From Azospirillum sp. TSH100 (GTDB lineage Bacteria; Pseudomonadota; Alphaproteobacteria; Azospirillales; Azospirillaceae): a stretch of DNA of 47,500 nucleotides. Shown here in pieces: positions 9,806-19,700 of the stretch; position 1 is the stretch's first letter; each line of letters starts with the position of its first letter. The stretch lies in contig NZ_CP039635.1 of the NCBI RefSeq assembly GCF_004923295.1, positions 1,030,001 through 1,077,500 on the forward strand, in the 5' to 3' direction. The notes below the pieces were generated by a model. It made no database searches, had not been told where the DNA came from, and worked only from the letters and a program-made list of their open reading frames with translations. The translations under genes were made by a program, and so were the position numbers.

Positions 9806-11527
9806 TCAGAAGAAGGTCCCGGTGCCGAGCATCAGGTGCTCCACCACCGGCCCCAGCGCCAGCGCCGGGAAGAAGGTCAGGCCGCCGACGATCAGCACGA
9901 TGCCGACCAGCAGGCCGATGAACAGCCCGCCATGCGTCGGGAAGGTGCCGGCCGACGCCGGAACCGTCCGCTTGGCCGCCAGCCCGCCGGCGATCGCCAG
10001 CACCGGCAGGATCACCAGGAAGCGACCGAGCAGCATGGCGAGAGCGATGGTGGTGTTGTGGTACAGGCTGTTGGCGGCGAAGCCGGCGAAGGCCGACCCG
10101 TTGTTGCCGGTGGCGGAGCTGTAGGCGTACAGCACCTCGCTCAGCCCATGCGGACCGGGATCCTGGATGCCGGCCAGCCCGGCCGGCAGCACCAGCGTCA
10201 GCGCCGAGAAGAAGAGAACGCCCAGCGGCAGGGTCAGGGTGGCGATCATCGCCAGCTTGATCTCCTTCGCCTCGATCTTCTTGCCGAGATACTCCGGCGT
10301 GCGGCCGACCATCAGACCGGCGATGAAGACGGCGAGGACGACGAAGATCAGCATGCCGTAGAGCCCGGCCCCGACCCCGCCGAACACCACCTCGCCCAGC
10401 ATCATGTTCACCATCGGCACCATGCCGCCGAGCGGCATGAAGCTGTCATGCATGGCGTTGACCGACCCGTTGGAGGCGGCGGTCGTCGCCACCGCCCACA
10501 GGGCGGAATTGACGATGCCGAAGCGGACCTCCTTGCCCTCCATGTTGCCGGCGGCCGCATCCAGCCCGGCGGCGACGGCGGCCGGATTGGCCTGGTATTC
10601 GGCCCAGCAGGCGACGCCGAGGCCGGCGAGGAACAGGATGCCCATGGCGGCGAAGATGGCCCAGCCCTGGCGCCGGTCGCCGACCATCCGCCCGAACGTG
10701 TCGGTCAGGCCGGCGGCCAGCATCAGCAGGAAGACCATCTCGACGACGTTCGCCAGCGGCGTCGGGTTCTCGTACGGGTGCGCCGAGTTGACGGAGAAGA
10801 AGCCGCCGCCGTTGGAGCCCAGCTGCTTGATCGCCTCCTGCGAGGCGACCGGGCCTTGCGCGATCACCTGCCGCCCGCCCTCCACCGTGGTGGCGACGGT
10901 GTAGCTGTCAAAATTCTGCGGCACGCCCTGGCTGACCAGGAACAGCGCCGTGACGATGCTGAGGGGCAGCAGCACATAGAGCGTGGCGCGCGTCACATCG
11001 ACATAGAAATTGCCGACCGTGCGCGCCGAGCGCCGCGCGAAGCCACGGATCAGCGCCACCAGAACGGCGAAGCCGGTGGCGGCCGACACGAAATTCTGCA
11101 CGGTCAGCCCAGCCATCTGGCTGAGGTAGCTCAGCGTGCTTTCGCCGCCATAGGCCTGCCAGTTGGTGTTGGTCATGAAGCTGATCGCGGTGTTGAAGGC
11201 GAGGTCGGGCGCCACCGGCGCCATCCCGGCCGGGTTCAGCGGCAACCAGCCTTGCAGGCGCAGCAGCCCGTAGAGCAGCAGGAAACCCAGCAGGTTGAAG
11301 GCCAGCATGGCCAGCGCATAGGCGGTCCAATGCTGTTCCTGGTCGGCGCGGATGCCGCACAGCCGGTAGATGCCCCGCTCCACGGGGCCGAGAATGCGGT
11401 CCGGCAGAACACGCTCGCCGGTGAAGACGCGGGCCATATAGCCCCCGACCAGCGGGGTGAGCGCGATCAGGACGAGGCAATAGAAGATGATCTGGAGACT
11501 GTCCCCGGCATTCATCGGAGAATTCAT
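9806..11527 (-). CDS. kdpA: KdpA, potassium-binding and translocating subunit
   Basis: 573 residues, close to the usual length, with about ten membrane spans. Family stretches seen include [10 protein letters not shown] (about 120-130), [21 protein letters not shown] in the middle and [13 protein letters not shown] near the C-terminus. These are the pore-loop regions of the selectivity filter known from KdpA and the related Trk/Ktr proteins. It selects K+ and forms the entry channel of the KdpFABC complex in the inner membrane. The start at 11527 is supported by GAGGAG at eight bases. It follows kdpF directly. Confidence 0.98.
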   Translation of the reverse strand: MNSPMNAGDSLQIIFYCLVLIALTPLVGGYMARVFTGERVLPDRILGPVERGIYRLCGIRADQEQHWTAYALAMLAFNLLGFLLLYGLLRLQGWLPLNPAGMAPVAPDLAFNTAISFMTNTNWQAYGGESTLSYLSQMAGLTVQNFVSAATGFAVLVALIRGFARRSARTVGNFYVDVTRATLYVLLPLSIVTALFLVSQGVPQNFDSYTVATTVEGGRQVIAQGPVASQEAIKQLGSNGGGFFSVNSAHPYENPTPLANVVEMVFLLMLAAGLTDTFGRMVGDRRQGWAIFAAMGILFLAGLGVACWAEYQANPAAVAAGLDAAAGNMEGKEVRFGIVNSALWAVATTAASNGSVNAMHDSFMPLGGMVPMVNMMLGEVVFGGVGAGLYGMLIFVVLAVFIAGLMVGRTPEYLGKKIEAKEIKLAMIATLTLPLGVLFFSALTLVLPAGLAGIQDPGPHGLSEVLYAYSSATGNNGSAFAGFAANSLYHNTTIALAMLLGRFLVILPVLAIAGGLAAKRTVPASAGTFPTHGGLFIGLLVGIVLIVGGLTFFPALALGPVVEHLMLGTGTFF

Positions 11528-11539
11528 GGGCGTTGCTCC

Positions 11540-11629
11540 TCAGAACCGCTCGGGACGGATCAGGGCATAGCCGAGGTAGCCGAGCAGCCCCACGGCCACC
11601 AGCCCGCCCAGGATGAGATCGACGGTCAT
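11540..11629 (-). CDS. kdpF: KdpF, small stabilising subunit of the Kdp ATPase
   Basis: A 29-residue single-span peptide (MTVDLILGGLVAVGLLGYLG...ALIRPERF). It matches the typical KdpF pattern of a hydrophobic helix ending in a basic ALxRPExF tail. It is easy to miss because it is only 90 bases long. KdpF is known to stabilise the KdpABC complex in the membrane. It lies directly before kdpA, and its stop codon overlaps the kdpA ribosome site. Confidence 0.93.
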   Translation of the reverse strand: MTVDLILGGLVAVGLLGYLGYALIRPERF

Positions 11630-11648
11630 GGTCGGTCGCCTTTCCCGC

Positions 11649-11732
11649 TCACAGCCGGTCGAAGGCGCGGATGGCGGCGACGCTGGCTCCGAAGAACGCC
11701 AGCGTCACCGCCAGGAATAGAATGTCGAGCAC
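11649..11732 (-). CDS. 27-residue membrane peptide at the head of the kdp operon
   Basis: A GTG at 11732 follows GGGAGGG at good spacing and opens a 27-codon frame. Its product begins VLDILFLAVTLAFFGASVAA and ends in RAFDRL, i.e. one hydrophobic helix with a short charged C-terminus. The stop lies 20 bases before the kdpF start, so the two small genes are in one transcript. I recall similar unnamed short ORFs before kdpF in other alphaproteobacteria but cannot verify this here. It may be an extra small subunit or a regulator of the Kdp pump. Length and position make the alternative, a chance ORF, unlikely given the strong ribosome site and the coherent transmembrane character. Confidence 0.65.
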   Translation of the reverse strand: MLDILFLAVTLAFFGASVAAIRAFDRL

Positions 11733-11813
11733 GCGATTGCCCTCCCTTGTTACGCGTGCCTTTTCAATTGCGCAGGTTCGCGTAAAGGGTCGATGCGGAT
11801 TTCCGCAGCCGGG

Positions 11814-11831
11814 ATAAAGATTTCATAAAGA
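11814..11831 (-). promoter_or_regulatory. Candidate KdpE binding site upstream of kdp
   Basis: On the minus strand TCTTTAT-GAAA-TCTTTAT is a perfect direct repeat with an 11-base period, the one-turn spacing expected for OmpR/KdpE-type dimers. It is T-rich, like the known enteric KdpE site. It ends 82 bases before the first start codon of the operon. Assignment is by pattern and position only. Confidence 0.5.
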
Positions 11832-11979
11832 AAACCTGCCGGCACGATTGTTCGTGCAGCATGCTTTCTTCGCGCCTCCGTCGGGCGCCGGTCCTTCCGC
11901 CACACGGAGGAGGCGCATAACCCGGCGCAATTTCCATGAGACACTTCCCCAATCGGGGTAGGGGATTGTCGCGGATGGC

Positions 11980-12008
11980 TTGACCGGTGACGCAAAAAGG
12001 GATAGACA
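11980..12008 (+). promoter_or_regulatory. Sigma-70-like promoter of the receiver-domain gene
   Basis: TTGACC (11980-11985) and TAGACA (12003-12008) are separated by exactly 17 bases. They lie about 100 bases before the ATG at 12107. Confidence 0.5.
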
Positions 12009-12106
12009 GCAAATCATGCGTGAAATTCGGTATTGCTGCGCAGCGTAGGGTCGCGCCATGCCCGGCATCGGCGGGGCCGCTCACGCCGCAAGGTCTGGAT
12101 GGCGAG

Positions 12107-12493
12107 ATGTTGGACACGGTCGAAAAGACGCGGACGATCCTGGTGGTCGAAGACAATGTGTTGATGCGCAAGCTCTTCGTCCGCTGCCTGGAGGAAGGCG
12201 GCTTCACCGTTGTCGAGGCGTCCGACCCCAGTTCGGTGCTCGACCTGATGCGCGACATGGCGCCCGATCTCGTCGTGATGGACATTGTCATGCCCGGCCT
12301 GTCCGGGCTGGATCTGATCCGTCAGATCCGCGCCGATGGCGATCTCGCCGCCACGCCGGTGCTGGCCGTCACCAACCTCGCCACGCCCGCGGACAAGCGT
12401 CGCCTGGCCGATGCCGGCTTCGACGGTCATGTCTCGAAGCCGATCAAGCCCAAGGAATTCCAGGCCGCCGTCGCCGGTTTTCTCACCGCCTGA
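12107..12493 (+). CDS. Single-domain (receiver-only) response regulator
   Basis: 128 residues forming one complete CheY/DivK-type receiver: acidic pair E15/D16, phospho-acceptor D59 in LVVMDIVMPG, T89 in AVTN, and K111 in VSKPIKP. The sequence is closest in style to DivK-like proteins (ILVVEDNVLMRKL). There is no output domain, so it must act through protein contacts or as a phosphate relay. The start is the ATG at 12107, which gives the usual N-terminus; earlier in-frame codons add an unrelated tail. It stands alone between kdp and the pel operon, 94 bases before the epimerase gene and on the same strand, so some read-through into pel is possible. Partner kinase unknown. Confidence 0.9.
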   Translation: MLDTVEKTRTILVVEDNVLMRKLFVRCLEEGGFTVVEASDPSSVLDLMRDMAPDLVVMDIVMPGLSGLDLIRQIRADGDLAATPVLAVTNLATPADKRRLADAGFDGHVSKPIKPKEFQAAVAGFLTA

Positions 12494-12587
12494 TTTTTTC
12501 CGCGCCCGATATGAAATTGTCCAAATCCGGCGGCTTTGACTTCGCGTATCACTCCAAACACACGCAAAAGCCGAGGGAGCCGCAGCG

Positions 12588-13529
12588 ATGGCGCGTTATC
12601 TTGTCACCGGGGGTTGCGGATTCATCGGCTCGCACCTGATCGAACGGCTGCTGGCGGCCGGGCACGAGGTGCGGGTGCTCGATGACCTGTCCACCGGCAA
12701 GCGCGAAAACCTGCCGGACGGCGTGCCGGTAACGATCGGCGATGTGGCCGATGCCGAGGTGGTCCGGGCCGCGATGTCGGGAGAGGACGGCAAGGGGGTG
12801 GACGGCTGCTTCCATCTGGCCGCCGTCGCCTCGGTCGACCGCTCGCGCGAGGCGTGGCTGGAAACCCACCATGCCAACCTGTCCGGCACCATCGCCGTCT
12901 TCGATGCCGCCCGCCATGCCAATCCGGCCGGTCCGGTTCCGGTGATCTACGCCTCCTCAGCCGCCGTCTATGGCGACAATCCCGACATGCCGCTGAGCGA
13001 GGACGCGGCGACCCGTCCGCTGTCGGCCTACGGCGCTGACAAGCTGGGCTGCGAACTGCATGCGCGGGTGGCCGACGGGGTGCATGGCGTGCCGACCGCG
13101 GGTTTCCGCTTCTTCAACGTCTATGGTCCGCGCCAGGACCCGAAATCCCCCTATTCCGGTGTCATTTCGATCTTCGCCGGCCGGATCGCCAGGGGAGAGC
13201 CGATAACTGTCAATGGGGACGGCGAGCAGGTGCGTGATTTCATCTTTGTAAAGGATCTGGTGCGATATTTGACCGCTGCGATGGGACATCCGCAGCCGGG
13301 CGCCCCGGTCTACAATGTCTGCACCGGCCGTCCGACCTCGGTCAACCGGCTGGCGGAGGTGCTTGCTGAACTGTCGGGCCGGCCGCTCGACCGCCGTTAC
13401 GGTCCGGCGCGGCCGGGCGACATCCGGATGTCCATCGGCGATCCCACGCGTCTGATCGCCGCCTTCGGCATGAGCTGCGACACGCCGCTGGAGGATGGGC
13501 TGCGCCAGACGCTGGCGTGGCTTGATTGA
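12588..13529 (+). CDS. NAD-dependent UDP-sugar 4-epimerase leading the pel operon
   Basis: 313 residues of the extended SDR family. Seen: the nucleotide-binding GGCGFIGSH (8-16), the Ser-Ser pair in YASSAAVYGD, the catalytic Tyr148 and Lys152 in YGADK, and the RFFNVYGPRQDP segment. These are typical of GalE/WbpP-type UDP-hexose or UDP-HexNAc 4-epimerases. GAGGGAG precedes the ATG. It is immediately upstream of, and collinear with, the pel genes. Pel polymer is rich in GalNAc, and in some pel loci an epimerase (PelX) supplies UDP-GalNAc; that is the most likely role here, by context. Other UDP-sugar substrates cannot be excluded from sequence. Confidence 0.88.
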   Translation: MARYLVTGGCGFIGSHLIERLLAAGHEVRVLDDLSTGKRENLPDGVPVTIGDVADAEVVRAAMSGEDGKGVDGCFHLAAVASVDRSREAWLETHHANLSGTIAVFDAARHANPAGPVPVIYASSAAVYGDNPDMPLSEDAATRPLSAYGADKLGCELHARVADGVHGVPTAGFRFFNVYGPRQDPKSPYSGVISIFAGRIARGEPITVNGDGEQVRDFIFVKDLVRYLTAAMGHPQPGAPVYNVCTGRPTSVNRLAEVLAELSGRPLDRRYGPARPGDIRMSIGDPTRLIAAFGMSCDTPLEDGLRQTLAWLD

Positions 13530-13535
13530 AAGCTT

Positions 13536-13554
13536 TGCCGGGACATTCCCGGCA
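13536..13554 (+). other. Hairpin between epimerase gene and pelA
   Basis: TGCCGGGA (13536-13543) and TCCCGGCA (13547-13554) form an 8-bp perfect stem with loop CAT. No T-tract follows on either strand, so it may be a processing or attenuation stem rather than a terminator. Confidence 0.4.
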
Positions 13555-13599
13555 CAGAAATTCGATAAAAGTTCGTCTGGACAATAGGGCAGGGGTGGC

Positions 13600-14496
13600 G
13601 TGATCGGTGGTTTGATCAGGCGGCGGGCGGTCTTCGGCGGGCTTTTGTCGGGTGCGGCGCTGCTGGCGCTGCCCAACAGAACTTCGCGGGCCGCGACCTC
13701 CGCTCAAGCTTCCGGTCAATCCGCTGCGGCTCCCTGGGCGGTCTATTATGCCGACGCCGCACCTCTGACCGCCTTCCAGCCTTATCGCCTGCTGGTCCTC
13801 GACAGCCGCACCCACCCGCCGCTGCAACCGCTGGCCGACCGCGGCAAGACCCTGCTCGGCTATCTCAGCGTGGGGGAGGTCGAGACGCACCGCCCCTGGT
13901 TCGACCGAGTGAAGAGCTGGGGCATTCTGGATCAGGAAAACCCCAACTGGCCCGGCAGCTTCTATGTCGATGTGCGCGACCGCCGCTGGGTCAAGCTGGT
14001 GGTGGAGGAGCTGGTCCCCGCCATCCTGCGCGAGGGGTTCCACGGCCTCTTTCTCGACACGCTGGACAATCCGCCGCATCTGGAGCGCACCGACGCCAAG
14101 CGCTGGCATGGCATGACCGACGCGGCGGCGGCGCTGGTGCGGGCCATACGCCGCAACTGGCCGGACATCGGCCTGATGCAGAACCGCGCCTATGAGATCC
14201 TGCCGCAGACCGCCCCGCTGCTGAGCCACGCGCTGGGCGAGAGCGTCTATGCCGGCTGGGATTTCGCCGCCAAGCGTCCGCACCGTCAGAGTGCGGAGGA
14301 TTACCGGTTCCAGGTCGACGCCCTGAAGGCCGCCGGGGCGCTGAACCCGACGCTTGCGCTTCACACGCTGGATTACTGGGATCCGGCCGACGCGGCGGGG
14401 ATCCGGGCGATCTACGACCTGCAACGGGCCAACGGCTTTTCCCCCTATGTCGCGACGGTCGAACTCGACCGCCTGATCCCGGAGCCGCCGCGATGA
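13600..14496 (+). CDS. pelA: PelA hydrolase half: GH114-type polygalactosaminidase, exported
   Basis: 298 residues corresponding to the N-terminal glycoside hydrolase domain of Pseudomonas PelA. The GTG start has AGGGG before it. Residues 1-37 form a signal sequence with a twin-arginine-like RRRAVFGGLLSGAALLAL, so Tat export is possible. The mature barrel shows LLGYLSVGEVE, FYVDVRDRRW, GLFLDTLDN (Asp153) and LGESVY (Glu214), the positions expected for the catalytic acidic pair of the family. The known role is cleavage of partly deacetylated alpha-1,4-GalNAc polymer in the periplasm, trimming Pel chains. Its stop overlaps the start of the deacetylase gene by four bases (ATGA), so the two are translated together. 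In Pseudomonas both domains are one polypeptide. Confidence 0.9.
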   Translation: MIGGLIRRRAVFGGLLSGAALLALPNRTSRAATSAQASGQSAAAPWAVYYADAAPLTAFQPYRLLVLDSRTHPPLQPLADRGKTLLGYLSVGEVETHRPWFDRVKSWGILDQENPNWPGSFYVDVRDRRWVKLVVEELVPAILREGFHGLFLDTLDNPPHLERTDAKRWHGMTDAAAALVRAIRRNWPDIGLMQNRAYEILPQTAPLLSHALGESVYAGWDFAAKRPHRQSAEDYRFQVDALKAAGALNPTLALHTLDYWDPADAAGIRAIYDLQRANGFSPYVATVELDRLIPEPPR

Positions 14497-16766
14497 GGGG
14501 CCTGTTCAAAGCGGCGGCCCTCGCCTTTGCCATGCTCCTGTCCGGCATGGCCGTGTCGGCCCACGCCGCCGGCTCGCCGCCCGCGACGGCCCAGCAGACC
14601 GTGCCGCGCACCATTCTGGCGCTGGTCGACCTGCGCGAGGAACGCACGATCCGCCTCAGCCGCATCCACACGATGGCGGAGATGCCGCTGAACCATCTCG
14701 GCCTGTCGGTGGTCTATTGGAACGTCGCCGACGGGCTGCCCGACCTGTCGCGCTACCCCGACCTGCGCGGCGTCGTCACCTGGTTCGCCGGCGAACCCTT
14801 CGCCGATGTCGGCGCCTATGTCGGCTGGGTGGCCCGCGCCATCGACCGTGGCGTCCGCTTTGCCGTGCTGGGCCAGCCCGGAGTACGGCTGGAGCATGGC
14901 GGCAAGCCGGTGCCGCTCGCCGTCTCCAACCGCTTCTTCGCCCGCTTCGGACTGCGCGACGACGACGGCTATTCCGACCTGACCTACAAATCCAAGCCGG
15001 CGCTGGCCGACGGCATGATCGGCTTTGAACGGCCGCTGTCGGGGGTGTTGCCCGGCTATCCGCTGTTCCGCAAGACCGACGAGCGCTTCGCCTCCCATCT
15101 GGTGATGCGGCGCGGCGGCGATCCGGCCAGCGACAGCCATCTGGTGGTCACCGGCCCGTCCGGCGGTCTGGTGACGGAGGGGTATGGCCGTTATTTCGAC
15201 CCCGAATACAACCGGCGCCAATGGATCATCGATCCCTTCGCCTTCTTCCGCGACAGCTTCGCCACCGACGATCTGCCGAAGCCCGACGTCACCACCCTGT
15301 CGGGCCGCCGGCTCTATTTCAGCCACATCGACGGCGACGGCTGGCGCAACGTGACGGAGGTGGCGCCCTATGCCGCCCGCCGCGTCCTGTCCGCCGACAT
15401 GGTGCGGATTGCCGCCATCGAACCCTTCCCCGACCTGCCGGTGTCGGTCGCTCCGATCGTCGGCGACCTCGATCCGACCTGGAAGGGCACGCCGGAGTCG
15501 CTGGCGGCGGCCAAGGCGCTGTTCGCCCTGCCGCAGGTCGAACCGTCCAGCCACACCTGGACGCATCCCTTCCAATGGGCCTTCTTCAAGGACTACAGCC
15601 GGCAGAACGAAACCCCTTTTCTCGACCGCGAGGGCAAACGCAAGTCCGGCAGGGGTCCCGGCAATGGTGACGACCACGCGGCGGAGGAGGCCGGCGAGGT
15701 GTCGGACATCGGCCGCTACGCCGTGCCGCGCGCCTATCTGCAACAGCCCTTCGACCTCGATCAGGAAATCGGCGGCGCGCTCGATTATTTCACCCGGCTG
15801 GCCCCGGCCGGCAAGCGGGCGGTGCTGGTGCAATGGTCGGGCGACACCTCGCCCTTCGAGGCGGCGCTGGCTGCGGTGCGCAAGGCGGGCGGGGTCAACA
15901 TCAACGGCGGCGACGCCCGCTTCGATGCCGATTTCCCCTCCGTCACCGGCCTGCCGCCCATCGGTCTTCCGGTGGGGGCGGAACGCCAGATCTACGCCGC
16001 CGGCAGCAATGAGAACACCTATACGGAACTGTGGACCAGCCGCTTCTACGGCTACCGCAATCTGGTCAACACCATGCGGCATGCCGGCAGCCCGCTGCGG
16101 CTGAAGCCCTTCAACGTCTATTACCACATGTACAGCGGCCAGAAGGCGGCCAGCCTGAACGCGCTGGTCTTGGTCCTGACCGCCGCTCATGCGCAGGAGT
16201 TGGCGCCCGTCGCCGCCTCCACCTATGCCCGCATCGCCGAAGGCTTCTACAGCATCCGTTTCGAGGCGCTGGACGGCGCCCGGCGCTGGCGCGTGCGCGA
16301 CCGCGGGGCGCTGAACACGCTGCGCTTCGACCATGCCAGCGCCGATGCCGTCGATTTCGTCCGTTCCAGCGGTGTGCTGGGCCAGCGCCACAGCCAGGGC
16401 AGTCTCTATGTGGCGCTCGACCCCGCGGTGGCGGAGCCGGTGGTGGCGTTGGCGGAACCCGGCCGCGCCGACCGCGACCCGCCCGCAGCACGGCCCTATC
16501 TGGTCGAGGGCCGCTGGGCCTTCTCCGCCCTTACGCCGGAGAGCCAGGGATTTCACGTCGCCGCCACCGGCTATGGCGGGGGCAGCATGGTCTGGCAGGT
16601 GCCGCGTCCCGGCCGCTGGACCGTCACGGCGGAGCGTGACGGCACCCGGCTATGGACCGGCAGCGCAGATGCGGACCCCGGCGGCCGGCTGGCGCTGAGC
16701 GTGCCGGTGTCGGCCATCGCACCGCTGCTGCTGCGCTTCCGCCCGGCCGACGGTGCGGCGGGGTAG
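14493..16766 (+). CDS. pelA: PelA deacetylase half: exported polysaccharide deacetylase
   Basis: 757 residues corresponding to the middle and C-terminal part of PelA. It has its own signal peptide (residues 1-26, ending SAHA|AG). A Rossmann-like region (about 40-250) precedes the deacetylase domain. The deacetylase metal site is visible: D280 and D282 in HIDGDG, and H354 and H358 in SSHTWTHPF, the same Asp/Asp and His/His sets described for PelA. A beta-rich C-terminal domain (about 560-757) follows. It removes acetyl groups from GalNAc so that the polymer becomes cationic and can be exported. It overlaps the hydrolase gene by ATGA, and the TPR gene starts 7 bases after its stop. Confidence 0.92.
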   Translation: MRGLFKAAALAFAMLLSGMAVSAHAAGSPPATAQQTVPRTILALVDLREERTIRLSRIHTMAEMPLNHLGLSVVYWNVADGLPDLSRYPDLRGVVTWFAGEPFADVGAYVGWVARAIDRGVRFAVLGQPGVRLEHGGKPVPLAVSNRFFARFGLRDDDGYSDLTYKSKPALADGMIGFERPLSGVLPGYPLFRKTDERFASHLVMRRGGDPASDSHLVVTGPSGGLVTEGYGRYFDPEYNRRQWIIDPFAFFRDSFATDDLPKPDVTTLSGRRLYFSHIDGDGWRNVTEVAPYAARRVLSADMVRIAAIEPFPDLPVSVAPIVGDLDPTWKGTPESLAAAKALFALPQVEPSSHTWTHPFQWAFFKDYSRQNETPFLDREGKRKSGRGPGNGDDHAAEEAGEVSDIGRYAVPRAYLQQPFDLDQEIGGALDYFTRLAPAGKRAVLVQWSGDTSPFEAALAAVRKAGGVNINGGDARFDADFPSVTGLPPIGLPVGAERQIYAAGSNENTYTELWTSRFYGYRNLVNTMRHAGSPLRLKPFNVYYHMYSGQKAASLNALVLVLTAAHAQELAPVAASTYARIAEGFYSIRFEALDGARRWRVRDRGALNTLRFDHASADAVDFVRSSGVLGQRHSQGSLYVALDPAVAEPVVALAEPGRADRDPPAARPYLVEGRWAFSALTPESQGFHVAATGYGGGSMVWQVPRPGRWTVTAERDGTRLWTGSADADPGGRLALSVPVSAIAPLLLRFRPADGAAG

Positions 16767-16773
16767 GGCGGCG

Positions 16774-19700
16774 ATGCGCGCGAACATCCTCGTCGTCCTG
16801 CTGATCCTGCTCGCCGGCATCGGCGCCAGCCTGCTGCTGATTCCGCACGGCGCCGAGCTTGCCCTGCAGAAATTCCGCGACCGCGATTATGACAGCGCCC
16901 GCGCCGCCTACGAGCAGCGCTATGCCGCCGGCGACCGCAGCGGCGCCACGGTGATGCCGCTCACCCGTCTGACATTGGCCCAGGGCGACGTCGACCGCGC
17001 CATCGCGCTGACCGAGGCGTTCCTGGCCGCCGAGCCGTCCTCCGTCGAAGCGCGCGAACTGCTCGACCGCCTCTATCAGGATGCCCAGCGGCCGGGCGAC
17101 CGGCTGGAGAACCTGAAGGCGCTGGCGGAGATGCGCAACAGCGCCGACCTGTTCCGCGAACTGGCCTATGCCGCCGGCTTCCGCAACCGGATGGCGCTGA
17201 AGGCGGAGGCACTGGTCCGCTATTGCACCCTGCGGCCGGAGGATGTCGAGGCCCAGCAGGAACTGGCTGCCCTGCTGGCGTCGCGCGGCGACCATGCCGG
17301 CGCGGTGGACTGGCTGCTGCGCGCCGACGACCGCGCCAGGGGCAACATCGAACCCGACAGCCGCGAACTGCTGATGAGCCTGCTGATCGACCTCGTCCGC
17401 GAGGACGAGGCCTATGAGCGCGCCCGCCGCTGGCTGGGCGAGCGGCCGACTGTCGCCGACATGATCGGTCTGGCGAGCCAGCTTGCCGCGGCAGCCCGTC
17501 CCGATCTCGGGCTGCGGCTGATCGAGCCACAGGTGACAGGACCACAGGTGACCGGCCGCGCGCATGATCTGGCGCTGGAGCTGACCTACATCGACCTGTT
17601 GATCGCCACCGACCGGCGGGAGCAGGCGCGGACCCGCTTGTCGGCGCTGAGCGGACCGGTGGAGGACGTGCAGTTCGGCCGGCTGCTGGCGCTTGAGGTG
17701 AATGCCGGCATGCTGCGCGCGGCGCTGGAGGCGACCAAAGGGCGCGATCTGCATCTGGTGCCCGACTGGGTGCTGGCCGGGCTGGCGGAGACCGCCCTGC
17801 GCGAGGGTGATCGGAACTTTCCCGACCGGCTCTACCGCGAGCTGGGTGACGAGTTCCTCGACGATTACCCGCTGCTGGCCGCCAACATCGCGCTCGGCCG
17901 TGGCGACCCGGCGGCGGCGGCGCAGTGGGCGGAGCGCGGGTTGGCCGGCGATGGGCTGGCGACGGGCGACCGGCTGGGCGCCATCCGCATCCTCGACCGC
18001 GCCGGCCGCCACGCCGCCGCCTCCGCCGCCTTCGACCGGCTGCCGCTGACGGGCAATGTCCCGGAGGAGTCGCTGGAGGAGCTTGCCGCCCTGTTCATCG
18101 ACCTCGACCGTGCGTCCGCCGGCCTCGCCTGGTTCACCGCGCGGCGGCAGGCGATGCCGTCTGCGGCGGCCGGTCAGGGCTGGGCACGGCTGGCCGCCAA
18201 GGCCGGTGATCCCGCCGCCGTCGCCGACTGGCTGGCCGGTCAGCCCAAGCTGCCGCTCGCCCTGTTGCAGGACATTGCCGGCAGTGCCGCCGAACGCGCC
18301 GCCTCCGGTTCCGATGCCAATCGTCCCGCCGCGGCATTGGCGCTGGCCGCCGCGCAGCGTGCCTTCGCGCTCGATCCTTCGCCGCGCAGCCGTCTGGCGC
18401 TCGCCACCGCCTTGACCGCCACCGGCCGGCCAGCCGACGCGCTGCCCTTGCTGGCCCCCCTGCTGGATGCCGGTGGCGCGGAGGTGGAGGCCGCCTATAT
18501 CGCAGCACTGGACGGCGCCGGCCGGTCGGAGGAGCTGGCCCGCCACCTGACCGCCAAGCTGGCGCGCGACAACCTGTCCGATGCCGACCAGCAGGCGATC
18601 GTCACCATGCTGCTGGACCACAAGGCCTACCGTGCGGCACTTCCTCTGCTGCGCGGCTGGGCGGAACGGCAGGGCGGGGACTGGCTGAGTGTCTATGCCG
18701 ACGCGGCGGCCAAGGCGAACGCGCTGCCCGATCTCGCCGACCTGCTGCAAAGCCGCGCCGCCGCCGCGCCGCTGGCCGAGTCCGAGGATTCCCTTTACCG
18801 CGACACGCTGACCAGGCTGGGCCGCAAGGCCGATCTGCGCCGCTACCTGCTGGCCCGCGCCACCGACGACCGGCTGCCGGCCGACCGGCGGCGGGAGCCG
18901 GCATCGTCCCTGCTGGCGCTCGGCGACAAGGCGGGGGCCGAGCAGGCGCTGCAAAGGCTGGCGGCGGGGCAGGGGCCGCAGAGCGAGGATTTCAAGCAGC
19001 TCGCCTATCTCTGGGGACCGCGCCCGCCGGCCGCCGGCCTGGACTGGATCGAGGCGCGGGCCAAGGCGGCGACCAGCCCGGCCGAGCAGGCGGCATGGTA
19101 CGAGCGCCTTGCCGACTATGGCGGTGGCCGCCGGGTCATCGCCGGGCTTGGCGGACAGGGTGCCACTCCGGGCCAGCCTGCGCTCAAGACCCCCTACATC
19201 GAGGCGTTGGCCGCCGCCGGCAAGGGCAAGGAGCTGGCCGACGCCGTGCGCGCCGCCTTGGCCGAGGAAAACTCGCCGGACCGCTTGCGCCGCTACGCCC
19301 GCCTTGCCGAGCAGACCGGCCAGCGGGCCGCCGCAGCCCAGGCCTGGACCGTTCTGCTGGCGCGCAAGCCGGACGATGCCGACGCGCTGCGCCAACTCGG
19401 CATGCTTGCCTATGACGAGAACCGCCTCGCCGATGCCGAGCGCCTGCTGCGCCGCTATGTCGCCTCCGGTCCCGACGATTACGAGGCGCATTATTTCCTG
19501 GGCGAGGCGCTGACCGCGCTGAAGCGCCCCGCCGCCGCGGTTCCCTTCTACCGCACCTCCCTGACTCAGCTGCGCGCCCGCGCCGGCCGCGGCGACGCGG
19601 CGATCCAGACGGAGGCGAACCTGTTGAACCGGCTGGGCAAGGTCGACGACGCCGTGGCGCTGTTCGAGGGCTTGCGCAAGCGCCGCCCGGCCGACCGCCA

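Larger units (their letters stand above)
11733..12106. other. Intergenic region between kdp operon and receiver gene
   Basis: 374 bases without a convincing gene. It holds the divergent promoters for the kdp operon (minus) and the receiver-domain gene (plus). Also seen are a direct repeat of ATAAAGA (11814-11831), a hairpin-forming segment GCGCCTCCGT...ACGGAGGAGGCGC (11872-11916, with a 3-base bulge) and a good sigma-70-type promoter (11980-12008). Short frames inside it lack ribosome sites. Confidence 0.6.

Noticed and set aside
16624..19491. Very long minus-strand open frame (955 codons) opposite pelB-TPR
   Set aside because: It is the antisense shadow of a GC-rich gene: composition is Gly/Gln/Arg-rich without domains, and the plus frame has clear TPR repeats and operon coupling.
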